Source: Chloroflexota bacterium (GTDB taxonomy: Bacteria > Chloroflexota > Anaerolineae > JACRMK01). Taken from it: a stretch of 5,749 nt of DNA. The translations under genes were made by a program, and so were the position numbers. How positions within the stretch are numbered: position 1 is the stretch's first letter; every line of letters starts with the position of its first letter. Of the stretch, positions 1 to 5,654 are shown piece after piece. Location: the NCBI GenBank assembly GCA_016200765.1, contig JACQEC010000365.1, positions 1-5,749 on the forward strand, given 5' to 3'. The notes beneath the pieces were generated by a model that saw nothing but the letters and a program-made list of their open reading frames with translations, made no database searches and was not told the DNA's origin.

Positions 1-751
1 CGGTCACACCTGCCAGGCCGCGCAAGCGGGTTTCCGGCGGCTGGTTGCGCGAGCGGAACTCAATCGCCTGCTCGTGAAAATGCTGGCGGATCAACTCCTG
101 CGGCTTGTCCATGGCGATGATCTTGCCATGATCCACCACCGCCACACGGTCGCACAGGCGCTCGGCTTCGTCCAGATAATGCGTTGTCATCAGAATGGTC
201 TTGCCCTGCGAGCGCAGTTGCTCGATCACATCCCACGTCCGGCGGCGCGCTTGTGGGTCGAGCCCGGTGGTCGGTTCGTCGAGGAAGACCAGATCGGGGT
301 CGTTGATCAGCGCGAGCGCCACCGAGAGCCGCTGTCTCTGCCCGCCGGACAGGTCCTTACTGCGCGTGTTCATCTTTTCGCGCAAGCCGGTCATATCAAT
401 AATCTGATCGGTGGGCAGGGTTCGCTTGAAAAAACTCGCGAAGAGGTCAATCACCTCGCGCACCGTCAGTTTTGGGTAGAGACCGGTCGTCTGCAACTGG
501 ATACCAATCCGCTCCTTGATGCGGGAGCGGTCGCGGTGTGGGTTCAAGCCCATCACCTCAATCTCGCCCTGATCCGGCGCGCGCAGGCCCTCGATGCACT
601 CGACGGTGGTCGTCTTGCCCGCCCCGTTGGGCCCCAGCAGTCCAAAAATCTCTCCGGTTCCGACCTCGAAGCCGATGTCGTCAACAGCAGCCAGTTTGCC
701 GTACCGCTTGACGAGGTTGCGAACGACAATTGCATAAGTGTGATTGCTCAT
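1..751 (-). CDS. ABC-2 type exporter, ATP-binding subunit (3' end outside window)
   Basis: This is the nucleotide-binding subunit of an ATP-driven exporter of the DrrA/CcmA-like ABC-2 class; it works at the inner face of the membrane with a permease that is not in view. Reading leftward from the ATG at 751-749, 250 codons stay open to the window edge. All ATPase motifs are intact: Walker A GPNGAGKTT (residues 40-48), Q-loop Gln87, signature LSGGQ (134-138), Walker B LVFLDEP (154-160, catalytic Glu159), D-loop GLDP (163-166) and switch His191. After about residue 225 the accessory C-terminal domain usual in this class (DUF4162-like) begins and is cut off; family members of about 310-330 residues imply some 60-80 residues are missing. 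It lies 40 bp downstream of the aldehyde dehydrogenase on the same strand, so co-transcription is likely. No clear Shine-Dalgarno site precedes the ATG. The transported substrate cannot be told. Confidence 0.95.
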   Translation of the reverse strand, partial: MSNHTYAIVVRNLVKRYGKLAAVDDIGFEVGTGEIFGLLGPNGAGKTTTVECIEGLRAPDQGEIEVMGLNPHRDRSRIKERIGIQLQTTGLYPKLTVREVIDLFASFFKRTLPTDQIIDMTGLREKMNTRSKDLSGGQRQRLSVALALINDPDLVFLDEPTTGLDPQARRRTWDVIEQLRSQGKTILMTTHYLDEAERLCDRVAVVDHGKIIAMDKPQELIRQHFHEQAIEFRSRNQPPETRLRGLAGVT

Positions 752-791
752 GGTTGGATGTATAAGATCAAGAATGAAGGTTGCGCGGCGC

Positions 792-2357
792 TCACAGCAA
801 CCTCCGCAGATCGAAGTGTCGGAGCACTCCGGCCACCGCGCGCAGTTTATGCCCAAGGCTCTTCGTCGTCAGCAGGGCCATGAGACCGGCGAACAGGCGA
901 TACGAATCGCGGTCGTAGCCGTACCACCATGGCCGCTTGAGCGGGAGCGCCTCATGCGTGATCGCTTGCGGGGTCACAAACGTCATCAGGCCCTCGCGCC
1001 CTTGCAGGCGCCCAAAGCCGGTCTCCTTCGTGCCGCCCCACGGAATGTCGGGACAGCCCGCCGCCGAGACGTGGTCGTTGATGGAGACGACGCCGGTGTT
1101 CAACTGCATGGCCAGTTGGCGGGCACGCCCGACATCTTTCGTCCAGAGGCTCGCCGTCAGCCCCCACACGCTATCGTTCGCCAGCCGGATGGCTTCGGCG
1201 GCATCCTTAACAGGCTGGATAGGCAGTACCGGCCCAAAGGTTTCGGCCCGCATCAGTTCAACATCCGGCGGCACGTCGCTCAACACCGTCGGCGGGAAGA
1301 ACCAGCCCGGCCCGGCCGCGCCCCCGGCCAGCACCTTCGCGCCGTGCGCAATCGCTTCCGCGACCTGCCGCTGGACAATCGCCATCTGCCGTTCGTTGTT
1401 CATCGAGCCGATCTCACTGCGCTCCAAATCTTCCCCGACGCGCAGCGCCTTGACCTGCTCGACGACCAGACGGCTAAACGGCTCCATCACCGATTCGGCC
1501 ACATAGACCCGCTCGACCGACGCGCAGACCTGCCCCGCGCACGTCAAGCCGCCCCAGACGATACCAGTCGCGGCGTGTCGGAGGTCGGCGTCCTCCAGCA
1601 CAATCGCCGCGTCCTTGCCGCCCAGCTCCAGCGTGACCGGCGTCAGGCTTTGCGCCGCATCGGCCATGACGCGGCGGCCGGTGGCGGTACTGCCTGTGAA
1701 GACCATCTTGTCCACGCCGGCTTTCACGATGGCCGCCCCCACACGACCGTCGCCGTGCGCCATCTGAAAAAGCCCTTCGGGTAAGGTAAGCTTGGCGACC
1801 AATTGCCGGAGCCAGTCCCCGCTTAGCGGCGTGAACTCGCTGGGCTTGGCAATGACCGCGTTGCCCGCCACCAGCGCCGAGAGCGCCGGCCCGGCCATGA
1901 GCCAAAACGGGTAGTTCCACGGCGCGATGACCCCCACCACGCCGTACGGGCGATGAACGATCCGCCCGCGCTTGCCCATCAGCCACGTCATCCAGTAGTC
2001 GGGCAGTGGCTCATCCCGCAGGGTTCGCGCGGCCTTGTCTGCAAGATAGTTGATATGCATCATGGTCGGGAAGATTTCGCTGGAGAGAGCCTCGACCTTC
2101 GGCTTGCCGCACTCGCGCGAAATCGTATCGGCCACCGGCTCCATCAGATCGTACAGATGGTCAGCCAGGGGGCGCAGGCGCCGGGCGCGTTCAGACACCG
2201 CGCGCGTCGCCCACTCGCCCTGCGCGGCGCGCGCGCGCTCGACCATCAACGGCACATCTTCGACATCCGTGACCTTGACGCGGCCCACCTCCTGTCCGTT
2301 GGTCGGGTTATGAGAAATGAGCTCGCCGTTCGCGAAGATGATTTTGGAAGGCATCAT
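792..2357 (-). CDS. NAD(P)+-dependent aldehyde dehydrogenase, with C-terminal extension
   Basis: This is a 521-residue enzyme of the aldehyde dehydrogenase superfamily, which oxidises an aldehyde to the acid with NAD(P)+ in the cytoplasm. The sequence shows the cofactor-site PWN (146-148), Lys171 in AKPSE, the nucleotide-loop FTGSTATG (220-227), the general base Glu244 in LELGGK, the catalytic Cys278 in GQVCAS, and ETFGPV (372-377), so it should be active. The GQVC-x-S-x-ERVYV context and a C-terminal tail (about 472-521) with a WWYGYD motif and a basic, hydrophobic helix resemble the branch that includes diapolycopene-dialdehyde dehydrogenase-like enzymes. A long-chain or apolar aldehyde substrate is therefore plausible but inferred. 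Two ATGs lie in tandem at 2357 and 2354; AGGA at 2370-2367 sits 9 nt before the first, which is chosen. It is the first gene of a leftward pair with the ABC ATPase and diverges from the hydrolase gene. Long open frames on the opposite strand here are GC-driven shadows. Confidence 0.95.
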   Translation of the reverse strand: MMPSKIIFANGELISHNPTNGQEVGRVKVTDVEDVPLMVERARAAQGEWATRAVSERARRLRPLADHLYDLMEPVADTISRECGKPKVEALSSEIFPTMMHINYLADKAARTLRDEPLPDYWMTWLMGKRGRIVHRPYGVVGVIAPWNYPFWLMAGPALSALVAGNAVIAKPSEFTPLSGDWLRQLVAKLTLPEGLFQMAHGDGRVGAAIVKAGVDKMVFTGSTATGRRVMADAAQSLTPVTLELGGKDAAIVLEDADLRHAATGIVWGGLTCAGQVCASVERVYVAESVMEPFSRLVVEQVKALRVGEDLERSEIGSMNNERQMAIVQRQVAEAIAHGAKVLAGGAAGPGWFFPPTVLSDVPPDVELMRAETFGPVLPIQPVKDAAEAIRLANDSVWGLTASLWTKDVGRARQLAMQLNTGVVSINDHVSAAGCPDIPWGGTKETGFGRLQGREGLMTFVTPQAITHEALPLKRPWWYGYDRDSYRLFAGLMALLTTKSLGHKLRAVAGVLRHFDLRRLL

Positions 2358-2390
2358 CGGGTCTATTCCTTCATGCGATATGGCCCAGAG

Positions 2391-2443
2391 GTGTGGTCAG
2401 ATTGATGCGCGGAGCATTTCGCCGCCTCGGGCAGCGACCACAC
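2391..2443 (-). promoter_or_regulatory. 8-bp inverted repeat in the aldehyde dehydrogenase leader
   Basis: GTGTGGTC (2391-2398) and GACCACAC (2436-2443) are perfect inverted copies separated by 37 bases. If transcription starts near 2455 from the leftward TATAAT, this pair lies in the roughly 98-nt untranslated leader and could close a hairpin with small internal stems. A role as attenuator or protein site is inference; an 8-bp pair could also occur by chance. Confidence 0.25.
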
Positions 2444-2461
2444 GACAGATGACCGAGAAGC

Positions 2462-2467
2462 ATTATA
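2462..2467 (-). promoter_or_regulatory. Candidate -10 box for the aldehyde dehydrogenase / ABC pair
   Basis: Read leftward this is a perfect TATAAT, about 105 bp upstream of the aldehyde dehydrogenase ATG, in the only non-coding stretch before that gene. The expected -35 position (2485-2490, read leftward GGGCGA) does not match TTGACA, so recognition would depend on an activator or on the -10 alone. It forms a 6-bp dyad with the rightward TATAAT at 2480. Confidence 0.4.
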
Positions 2468-2479
2468 CAGCCGTTGTGA

Positions 2480-2485
2480 TATAAT
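2480..2485 (+). promoter_or_regulatory. Candidate extended -10 box for the hydrolase gene
   Basis: TATAAT preceded by TGA (2477-2479) fits the extended -10 pattern TGnTATAAT, which can work without a good -35 hexamer; none is visible at 2457-2462 (GAAGCA). A start near 2492 would give a leader of about 107 nt carrying the interspersed hairpin repeat and the Shine-Dalgarno site. It faces away from the leftward TATAAT at 2462-2467. Confidence 0.45.
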
Positions 2486-2530
2486 CGCCCCACGTCCAGA
2501 GCCCCGGTCGCCGTCGTTGCGCCGTGTTTC

Positions 2531-2572
2531 TCCCCTCGCCCAACCTTGGGAGAGGGGTTGGGGGTGAGGGGA
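2531..2572. repeat. GC-rich interspersed palindromic repeat
   Basis: Two nested stems are visible: TCCCCTC (2531-2537) pairs with GAGGGGA (2566-2572), and CCCAACC (2539-2545) pairs with GGTTGGG (2556-2562), leaving a 10-nt loop. Read as protein it gives the phrase PSPNLGRGVGGEG, or PSPPTPLPRLGEG on the other strand. I recall these phrases as hallmarks of a very widespread bacterial short repeat that is often mis-called as coding. Here it sits in the leader between the candidate promoter and the hydrolase start. It has no U-tract, so it is not a standard terminator, but the hairpin may influence the leader or an mRNA end. Confidence 0.7.
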
Positions 2573-2582
2573 TGGCCAGCAT

Positions 2583-2588
2583 AAGGAG
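2583..2588 (+). promoter_or_regulatory. Shine-Dalgarno site deciding the hydrolase start
   Basis: AAGGAG lies 10 nt before the ATG at 2599 and supports that start over the in-frame GTG at 2524, which has no such site and is followed by repeat sequence. Confidence 0.75.
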
Positions 2589-2598
2589 AAACGAGACA

Positions 2599-3714
2599 AT
2601 GAGCGGGAACATCCAGCGGTGGGGTCTGATGATCGTCGCGGCGCTCTGGCTGGCGGCCTGCGATGGCGGCACTCCCCAGCCATCTCCACTGCCGCCGACG
2701 GCCGTGCCCAGCCCGACACTCACCGCAACGCCAGCGCCTACCGCGACGCCCACGCAGACCCTGACTCCCACCAACACCCCCGCGCCAACGCCCACCTTCA
2801 CGCCGACCCCTAAGCCGCTAAACCCGCTCGCGATTGAACGGATGCGCCAACAAGCGTACCCCGGCAGTGCACTCGTGATAGAGCAGACGCTGGCCCCGGG
2901 CGCGAACTATGAGCGGTATATCGCGTCCTACAAATCGGAGGGGTTGAAAATATACGCCCTGCTGACCGTGCCGCGAGGCGACAAGCCGCAGAGCGGGTGG
3001 CCGGTGATCGTTTTCAACCACGGCTTCATTCCGCCAGCGGAGTATCGCACCACCGAACGGTATGTGGCTTACGTGGATACGTTTGCCCGCAACGGCTACA
3101 TCGTCTTCAAGTCCGACTACCGCGGGCACGGCAGTTCCGAAGGGCGGGCCACCGGCGGCTACGGCACGCCGGACTACACGGTTGACGTGCTGAACGCCGT
3201 CTCATCCATCAAGCAGTTTAAGGATGCCGACGCCAGCCGCATCGGGATGTGGGGGCACTCCATGGGGGGACAGGTCACATTGCGGGCGATGGTGACGACG
3301 CGCGACGTGCGCGCCGGGGTCATCTGGGCGGGCGTGGTGGACTCCTACGCCGACCTGCTTGCGAATTGGGGACGGGGCGGCACCGGCGGCGCGCCGAACC
3401 CCGCGCCAGTTCGGGGCTGGCGCTCGTCGCTGGTCGAGGAATATGGCTCGCCGGAGCAGAACCCGCAGTTCTGGGACTCGATTTCTCCCAACGCCTATCT
3501 GAAGGATCTGTCCGGGCCGGTGCAACTGCATCACGGCACCGCCGATACGTCGGTACCGATCCGCATGTCAGAGAATCTGGCGCGGCAGATCAAGGCGGCG
3601 GGCAAGTCGGTCGAGTATTTCGTCTATCCCGGCGACGACCACAACATCTCGGCGAGTTTTGTGCTGGCTATGCAGCGCTCCGTGGCGTTCTTCAACCAGT
3701 ACGTGAAACCGTAA
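2599..3714 (+). CDS. Surface lipoprotein alpha/beta hydrolase (serine esterase/peptidase fold)
   Basis: This is a 371-residue exported serine hydrolase. A short N-region and hydrophobic stretch (about 8-20) end in the lipobox LAAC with Cys21, so the protein should be lipidated and anchored outside the membrane. Residues 25-73 form a Thr/Pro-rich spacer. The rest is an alpha/beta hydrolase close to the prolyl oligopeptidase/dienelactone hydrolase group: NHG (140-142) as oxyanion region, DYRGHG (173-178), nucleophile elbow GHSMGG with Ser221, Asp316 in HGTAD, and His348 in GDDHN complete the triad. The substrate could be an ester or a peptide. The start is the ATG at 2599, because AAGGAG (2583-2588) lies 10 nt before it and the signal peptide begins there. 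An earlier in-frame GTG at 2524 would add 25 residues encoded largely by the interspersed repeat and would bury the signal peptide. It converges on the propeller gene with 10 bp between stops. Confidence 0.93.
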   Translation: MSGNIQRWGLMIVAALWLAACDGGTPQPSPLPPTAVPSPTLTATPAPTATPTQTLTPTNTPAPTPTFTPTPKPLNPLAIERMRQQAYPGSALVIEQTLAPGANYERYIASYKSEGLKIYALLTVPRGDKPQSGWPVIVFNHGFIPPAEYRTTERYVAYVDTFARNGYIVFKSDYRGHGSSEGRATGGYGTPDYTVDVLNAVSSIKQFKDADASRIGMWGHSMGGQVTLRAMVTTRDVRAGVIWAGVVDSYADLLANWGRGGTGGAPNPAPVRGWRSSLVEEYGSPEQNPQFWDSISPNAYLKDLSGPVQLHHGTADTSVPIRMSENLARQIKAAGKSVEYFVYPGDDHNISASFVLAMQRSVAFFNQYVKP

Positions 3715-3724
3715 GGTCGGCGGG

Positions 3725-5071
3725 TTAGTTTGCCTGCGGGAAGTTGAGCGCAAGGCCGCTCTGCGTGTCGAACACGAGCAGGGGCTGTTTTTCGGCGGCG
3801 ACATAGAGGCGCTTGCCGTCGCCGCTCAACCCTAGCGCGCTGATCCTCCCGTTAATCAGGAACGGGCCATCCACCTCGCCGGATGCGGTGTCGTACACCC
3901 ACACATCCAGCCCGCTGGTGAAATAGAGCTTCGAGCCGTCCTTCGAGACGACACTGCGGCTGAGCTGGCTCTGCGGGTTGGATGCGTTGGCCGCCCCAAA
4001 AGACCGCGGCTGGAAGGTCGCGCGGCGCGTGACGCTGCGACTGCTCAGGCTGATCTCCGCCACCACGCCGAGGACGGCGTTCGCCGCAAAGAGCCTCCAA
4101 CCGCTTGGCGCGAGTGCGAGCGAGTAATACTTCAGCTGGTTGAAATCGCCGCTGCCGGACGGCAAATCAATACACACTGGATATTTATCCGACAGGTCAA
4201 GGGTGTGGACAAAGGCGGTGTTGCGCAACGTGCTCAGGTAGAGCGTCAGCAGCCAGCGGCCGTTGGGCGAGGCCAGCCCGTCCCAGGCCAACCCTGCCAT
4301 CACCTCGTCGGTCGCGGATTTGTCCCTCAGCGCGCCGGGCACCAGCGACTCTATCCTCAAATCAAACAGGCGGATCAGGTAATGGTTGGGGTTGACCGCA
4401 GGCAGGTGCTCGATGAGGAAGAGCGCATCGCCGGAGGGCGAAATGGTCTCCACCTCGAAGTTGCCGTCCAGCGTGAGCGTGTGCGCGGCCTGACCGCTGG
4501 CGGTGTCGAGGATTTGTATATCCGTCTTCCATGTCTTGGTTTTGGCCCACGCCTGCTGTTCATCCTCGCCCGGCACGCGGGTCATAGCCACCCAGCGGCC
4601 CGACCACGACACGCCAGTCAGCGCCCAGAGGCCATCAAAGGCGACGCGCTTTTCATGGCGGCCTGTGCCAAGTTCATAGATGCGGAGCAGGGTGCCCGTT
4701 TCAGTAGGCTGGGCGGCGTAGTAGTGCTTGCCATCGGGCGACGGGATGCCCGGCGGCAGTTTGAAGCGCGCGCGGCCGGTGGACATATCATAGGCGGTCA
4801 TCTCGCCCTGCGCGTCGCCCGTATTCCTTACGAAAAATAGTTCAGAGGGCCACGCTTCGGGTAAGGCTGGCGCCACGGCGGTTTTGCCCGCCGGTTCTTC
4901 GACGCGGCTGGCGGCGGTGCTGGCCGACAGAGCAACCGGCGCGACCCCTTCATCGCGCTGGGGAGCAACGACGGCCAGCGGTTGGGCAGGCTGGCTGGTC
5001 AGGCCGCACGCCTGCAGGGCAATGACAAGCAGGACAGCGACCAGTCCGGCGAGAATGGCAAATGGACGCAT
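3725..5071 (-). CDS. Beta-propeller repeat lipoprotein of unknown function
   Basis: This is a 448-residue exported protein. Arg2 and a hydrophobic core (4-19) lead to a candidate lipobox LQAC with Cys22; Gln at the -2 position is unusual but the context fits a lipoprotein. A low-complexity Ala/Pro/Val spacer (about 25-75) follows. The remainder shows repeated four-strand units typical of a WD40/YVTN-type propeller: D-x-x-S/T-G turns at 95-99, 189-193, 394-398 and 435-439, and S-x-x-G turns at 111-114, 211-214, 268-271, 321-324, 376-379 and 416-419. That makes about seven blades, with the last strand (LLVFDTQSG) probably closing the ring. No catalytic motif is seen, so binding or scaffolding is the cautious reading. 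The ATG at 5071 is well supported by the overlapping AGGAGG sites 5 and 8 nt upstream. The gene is single and leftward, convergent with the hydrolase. Confidence 0.87.
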   Translation of the reverse strand: MRPFAILAGLVAVLLVIALQACGLTSQPAQPLAVVAPQRDEGVAPVALSASTAASRVEEPAGKTAVAPALPEAWPSELFFVRNTGDAQGEMTAYDMSTGRARFKLPPGIPSPDGKHYYAAQPTETGTLLRIYELGTGRHEKRVAFDGLWALTGVSWSGRWVAMTRVPGEDEQQAWAKTKTWKTDIQILDTASGQAAHTLTLDGNFEVETISPSGDALFLIEHLPAVNPNHYLIRLFDLRIESLVPGALRDKSATDEVMAGLAWDGLASPNGRWLLTLYLSTLRNTAFVHTLDLSDKYPVCIDLPSGSGDFNQLKYYSLALAPSGWRLFAANAVLGVVAEISLSSRSVTRRATFQPRSFGAANASNPQSQLSRSVVSKDGSKLYFTSGLDVWVYDTASGEVDGPFLINGRISALGLSGDGKRLYVAAEKQPLLVFDTQSGLALNFPQAN

Positions 5072-5072
5072 C

Positions 5073-5144
5073 GGAACCTCCTCCTGATATGTGAGTCTGG
5101 CACTCTATCTGCCTGATATACAGCGGCGCGGGGCGGGAGGTTCC
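5073..5144 (-). promoter_or_regulatory. Leader with inverted repeat that can cover the ribosome binding site
   Basis: Read leftward, GGAACCTCC (5144-5136) and GGAGGTTCC (5081-5073) are perfect 9-bp complements around a 54-nt loop. The second arm overlaps the Shine-Dalgarno core (AGGAGG at 5082-5077) directly before the ATG. If the transcript includes both arms, the fold would hide the ribosome site. An 8-base direct repeat, ATATCAGG when read leftward, occurs twice inside the loop (5119-5112 and 5090-5083). A competing weak -10-like TATATC near 5118-5113 would start transcripts without the distal arm. Confidence 0.35.
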
Positions 5145-5197
5145 AGAGCGACGAATCTGGCAGTGGGGTTTTAACAGTGGTTTACATAAACTTTACC

Positions 5198-5228
5198 CTT
5201 TCTGCAGAGAGTAGGGGTTTGCAGAAAG
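5198..5228. repeat. 9-bp inverted repeat of unknown role
   Basis: CTTTCTGCA (5198-5206) and TGCAGAAAG (5220-5228) are perfect inverted copies with a 13-nt loop in the gene-free stretch upstream of the propeller gene. There is no T-tract to make it a clear terminator; an operator is possible. Confidence 0.35.
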
Positions 5229-5341
5229 TGAAAAGAAGGGTGGCGCGGCGGGGAGATTTCTTAAGTTTGCGCGACCTTACAGATTATTGAGCATTTTGCC
5301 GTGAAAGGCGTCGGAAAAGATCGTGGAATCGGGTAAATTAG

Positions 5342-5351
5342 ACGGTTACGT
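5342..5351. repeat. Left 10-bp direct repeat (target-site duplication)
   Basis: ACGGTTACGT here is repeated exactly at 5487-5496, directly outside the terminal inverted repeats of the 135-bp element. Exact flanking repeats of this kind are the usual scar of transposition. Confidence 0.75.
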
Positions 5352-5389
5352 CTGAGTAACTAACACTTTCATGTTCTGGACGAAACGCA

Positions 5390-5414
5390 GCATCCTGAGC
5401 CTGTCGAAGGATGC
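5390..5414. repeat. Internal hairpin 1 of the MITE-like element
   Basis: A 7-bp stem, GCATCCT with AGGATGC, closes the 11-nt loop GAGCCTGTCGA. The loop is the exact complement of the loop of hairpin 2, so the two can also pair with each other. The core TGAGCCTGTCGAA resembles a short repeat I recall from many GC-rich genomes. Confidence 0.75.
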
Positions 5415-5430
5415 AGTAAAATCGGGCAAC

Positions 5431-5455
5431 GCATGGTTCGACAGGCTCACCATGC
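5431..5455. repeat. Internal hairpin 2 of the MITE-like element
   Basis: A 7-bp stem, GCATGGT with ACCATGC, closes the loop TCGACAGGCTC. In reverse complement this copy matches hairpin 1 except that the inner CC/GG stem pairs are GG/CC, so pairing is kept while the bases change. Confidence 0.75.
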
Positions 5456-5468
5456 TTGTCGTTTTAGC

Positions 5469-5485
5469 AAAGTGTTAGTTACTCA
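5469..5485. repeat. Right terminal inverted repeat of the MITE-like element
   Basis: AAAGTGTTAGTTACTCA is the exact complement of the left terminal repeat at 5353-5369, 17 of 17 bases. Confidence 0.85.
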
Positions 5486-5486
5486 A

Positions 5487-5496
5487 ACGGTTACGT
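5487..5496. repeat. Right 10-bp direct repeat (target-site duplication)
   Basis: ACGGTTACGT is identical to 5342-5351 and abuts the right end of the element. Confidence 0.75.
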
Positions 5497-5654
5497 TATC
5501 AAACCGGCGGCGCAGGTTCTATCAGCCAGCCGCGTAAGTTTGGTGTGCCCCAACCTGAATTTCATCGCGCGGTCTCGGGTATAACGCAGAATCATGGGTT
5601 TGCGGAAAAGAAATAGGACTTTCGCTTGAGCAAGTCGCATGGTAAGATGCAGCT

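Larger units (their letters stand above)
5352..5486. mobile_element. MITE-like non-autonomous element, 135 bp
   Basis: The ends are perfect 17-bp inverted repeats: TGAGTAACTAACACTTT at 5353-5369 and its complement at 5469-5485, with one unmatched base at each tip. A 10-bp direct repeat flanks the element on both sides. It holds no open frame of useful length, so it must be moved by a transposase supplied elsewhere. The interior holds two inverted 25-nt hairpins (5390-5414 and 5431-5455). Removing the element and one repeat copy restores a continuous AT-richer intergenic sequence. No family name can be given from sequence alone. A 10-bp duplication is longer than most insertion sequences make; IS4-type elements are among those that give about this length. 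Confidence 0.8.
5072..5654. other. Gene-free interval between propeller gene and transposase
   Basis: This 583-bp stretch has no credible open frame on either strand. It holds the leader and upstream region of the propeller gene, a 9-bp inverted repeat near 5198-5228 and the MITE-like element at 5352-5486. It is also likely to hold the left end of the insertion sequence that encodes the transposase at 5655; that end cannot be fixed without its right partner. Nothing recognisable is seen in 5229-5341 or 5497-5620. Confidence 0.7.

Noticed and set aside
74..883. 269-codon open frame on the plus strand
   Set aside because: It is antisense to the ABC ATPase, which has every family motif in order; the plus frame has none and begins at a GTG without a ribosome site.
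744..1784. 346-codon open frame on the plus strand
   Set aside because: It lies entirely antisense to the aldehyde dehydrogenase and its upstream gap, is rich in Arg/His/Gln/Pro as expected from a complementary GC-rich frame, and shows no domain or signal.
2531..2572. Rho-independent terminator in the hydrolase leader
   Set aside because: The stem is strong, but it is followed by GGCCAGC rather than a T-run, and the same sequence is recognisable as an interspersed repeat.
2463..2801. Minus-strand frame with Gly-Val repeats
   Set aside because: The repeats are the complement of the Thr/Pro linker codons of the hydrolase, and the rest comes from the interspersed palindromic repeat.
3700..3740. 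Bidirectional terminator between the convergent genes
   Set aside because: The 10-bp gap holds no stem-loop with T-tracts on either side; only a weak AACC/GGTT pairing is visible.
4205..4840. 211-codon open frame on the plus strand
   Set aside because: It is the complement of the propeller gene, with no recognisable fold and Arg/Gly/Gln-rich shadow composition.
5390..5455. CRISPR-like repeat pair
   Set aside because: There are only two units, in opposite orientation, with a 16-nt gap and no Cas gene; the pattern fits paired hairpins in a small mobile element.
5215..5608. Near-repeat GGGTTTGCRGAAA at 5215-5227 and 5596-5608, considered as insertion-sequence ends
   Set aside because: There is one mismatch in 13, direct orientation, and no accompanying inverted repeats or duplication; chance similarity is plausible.
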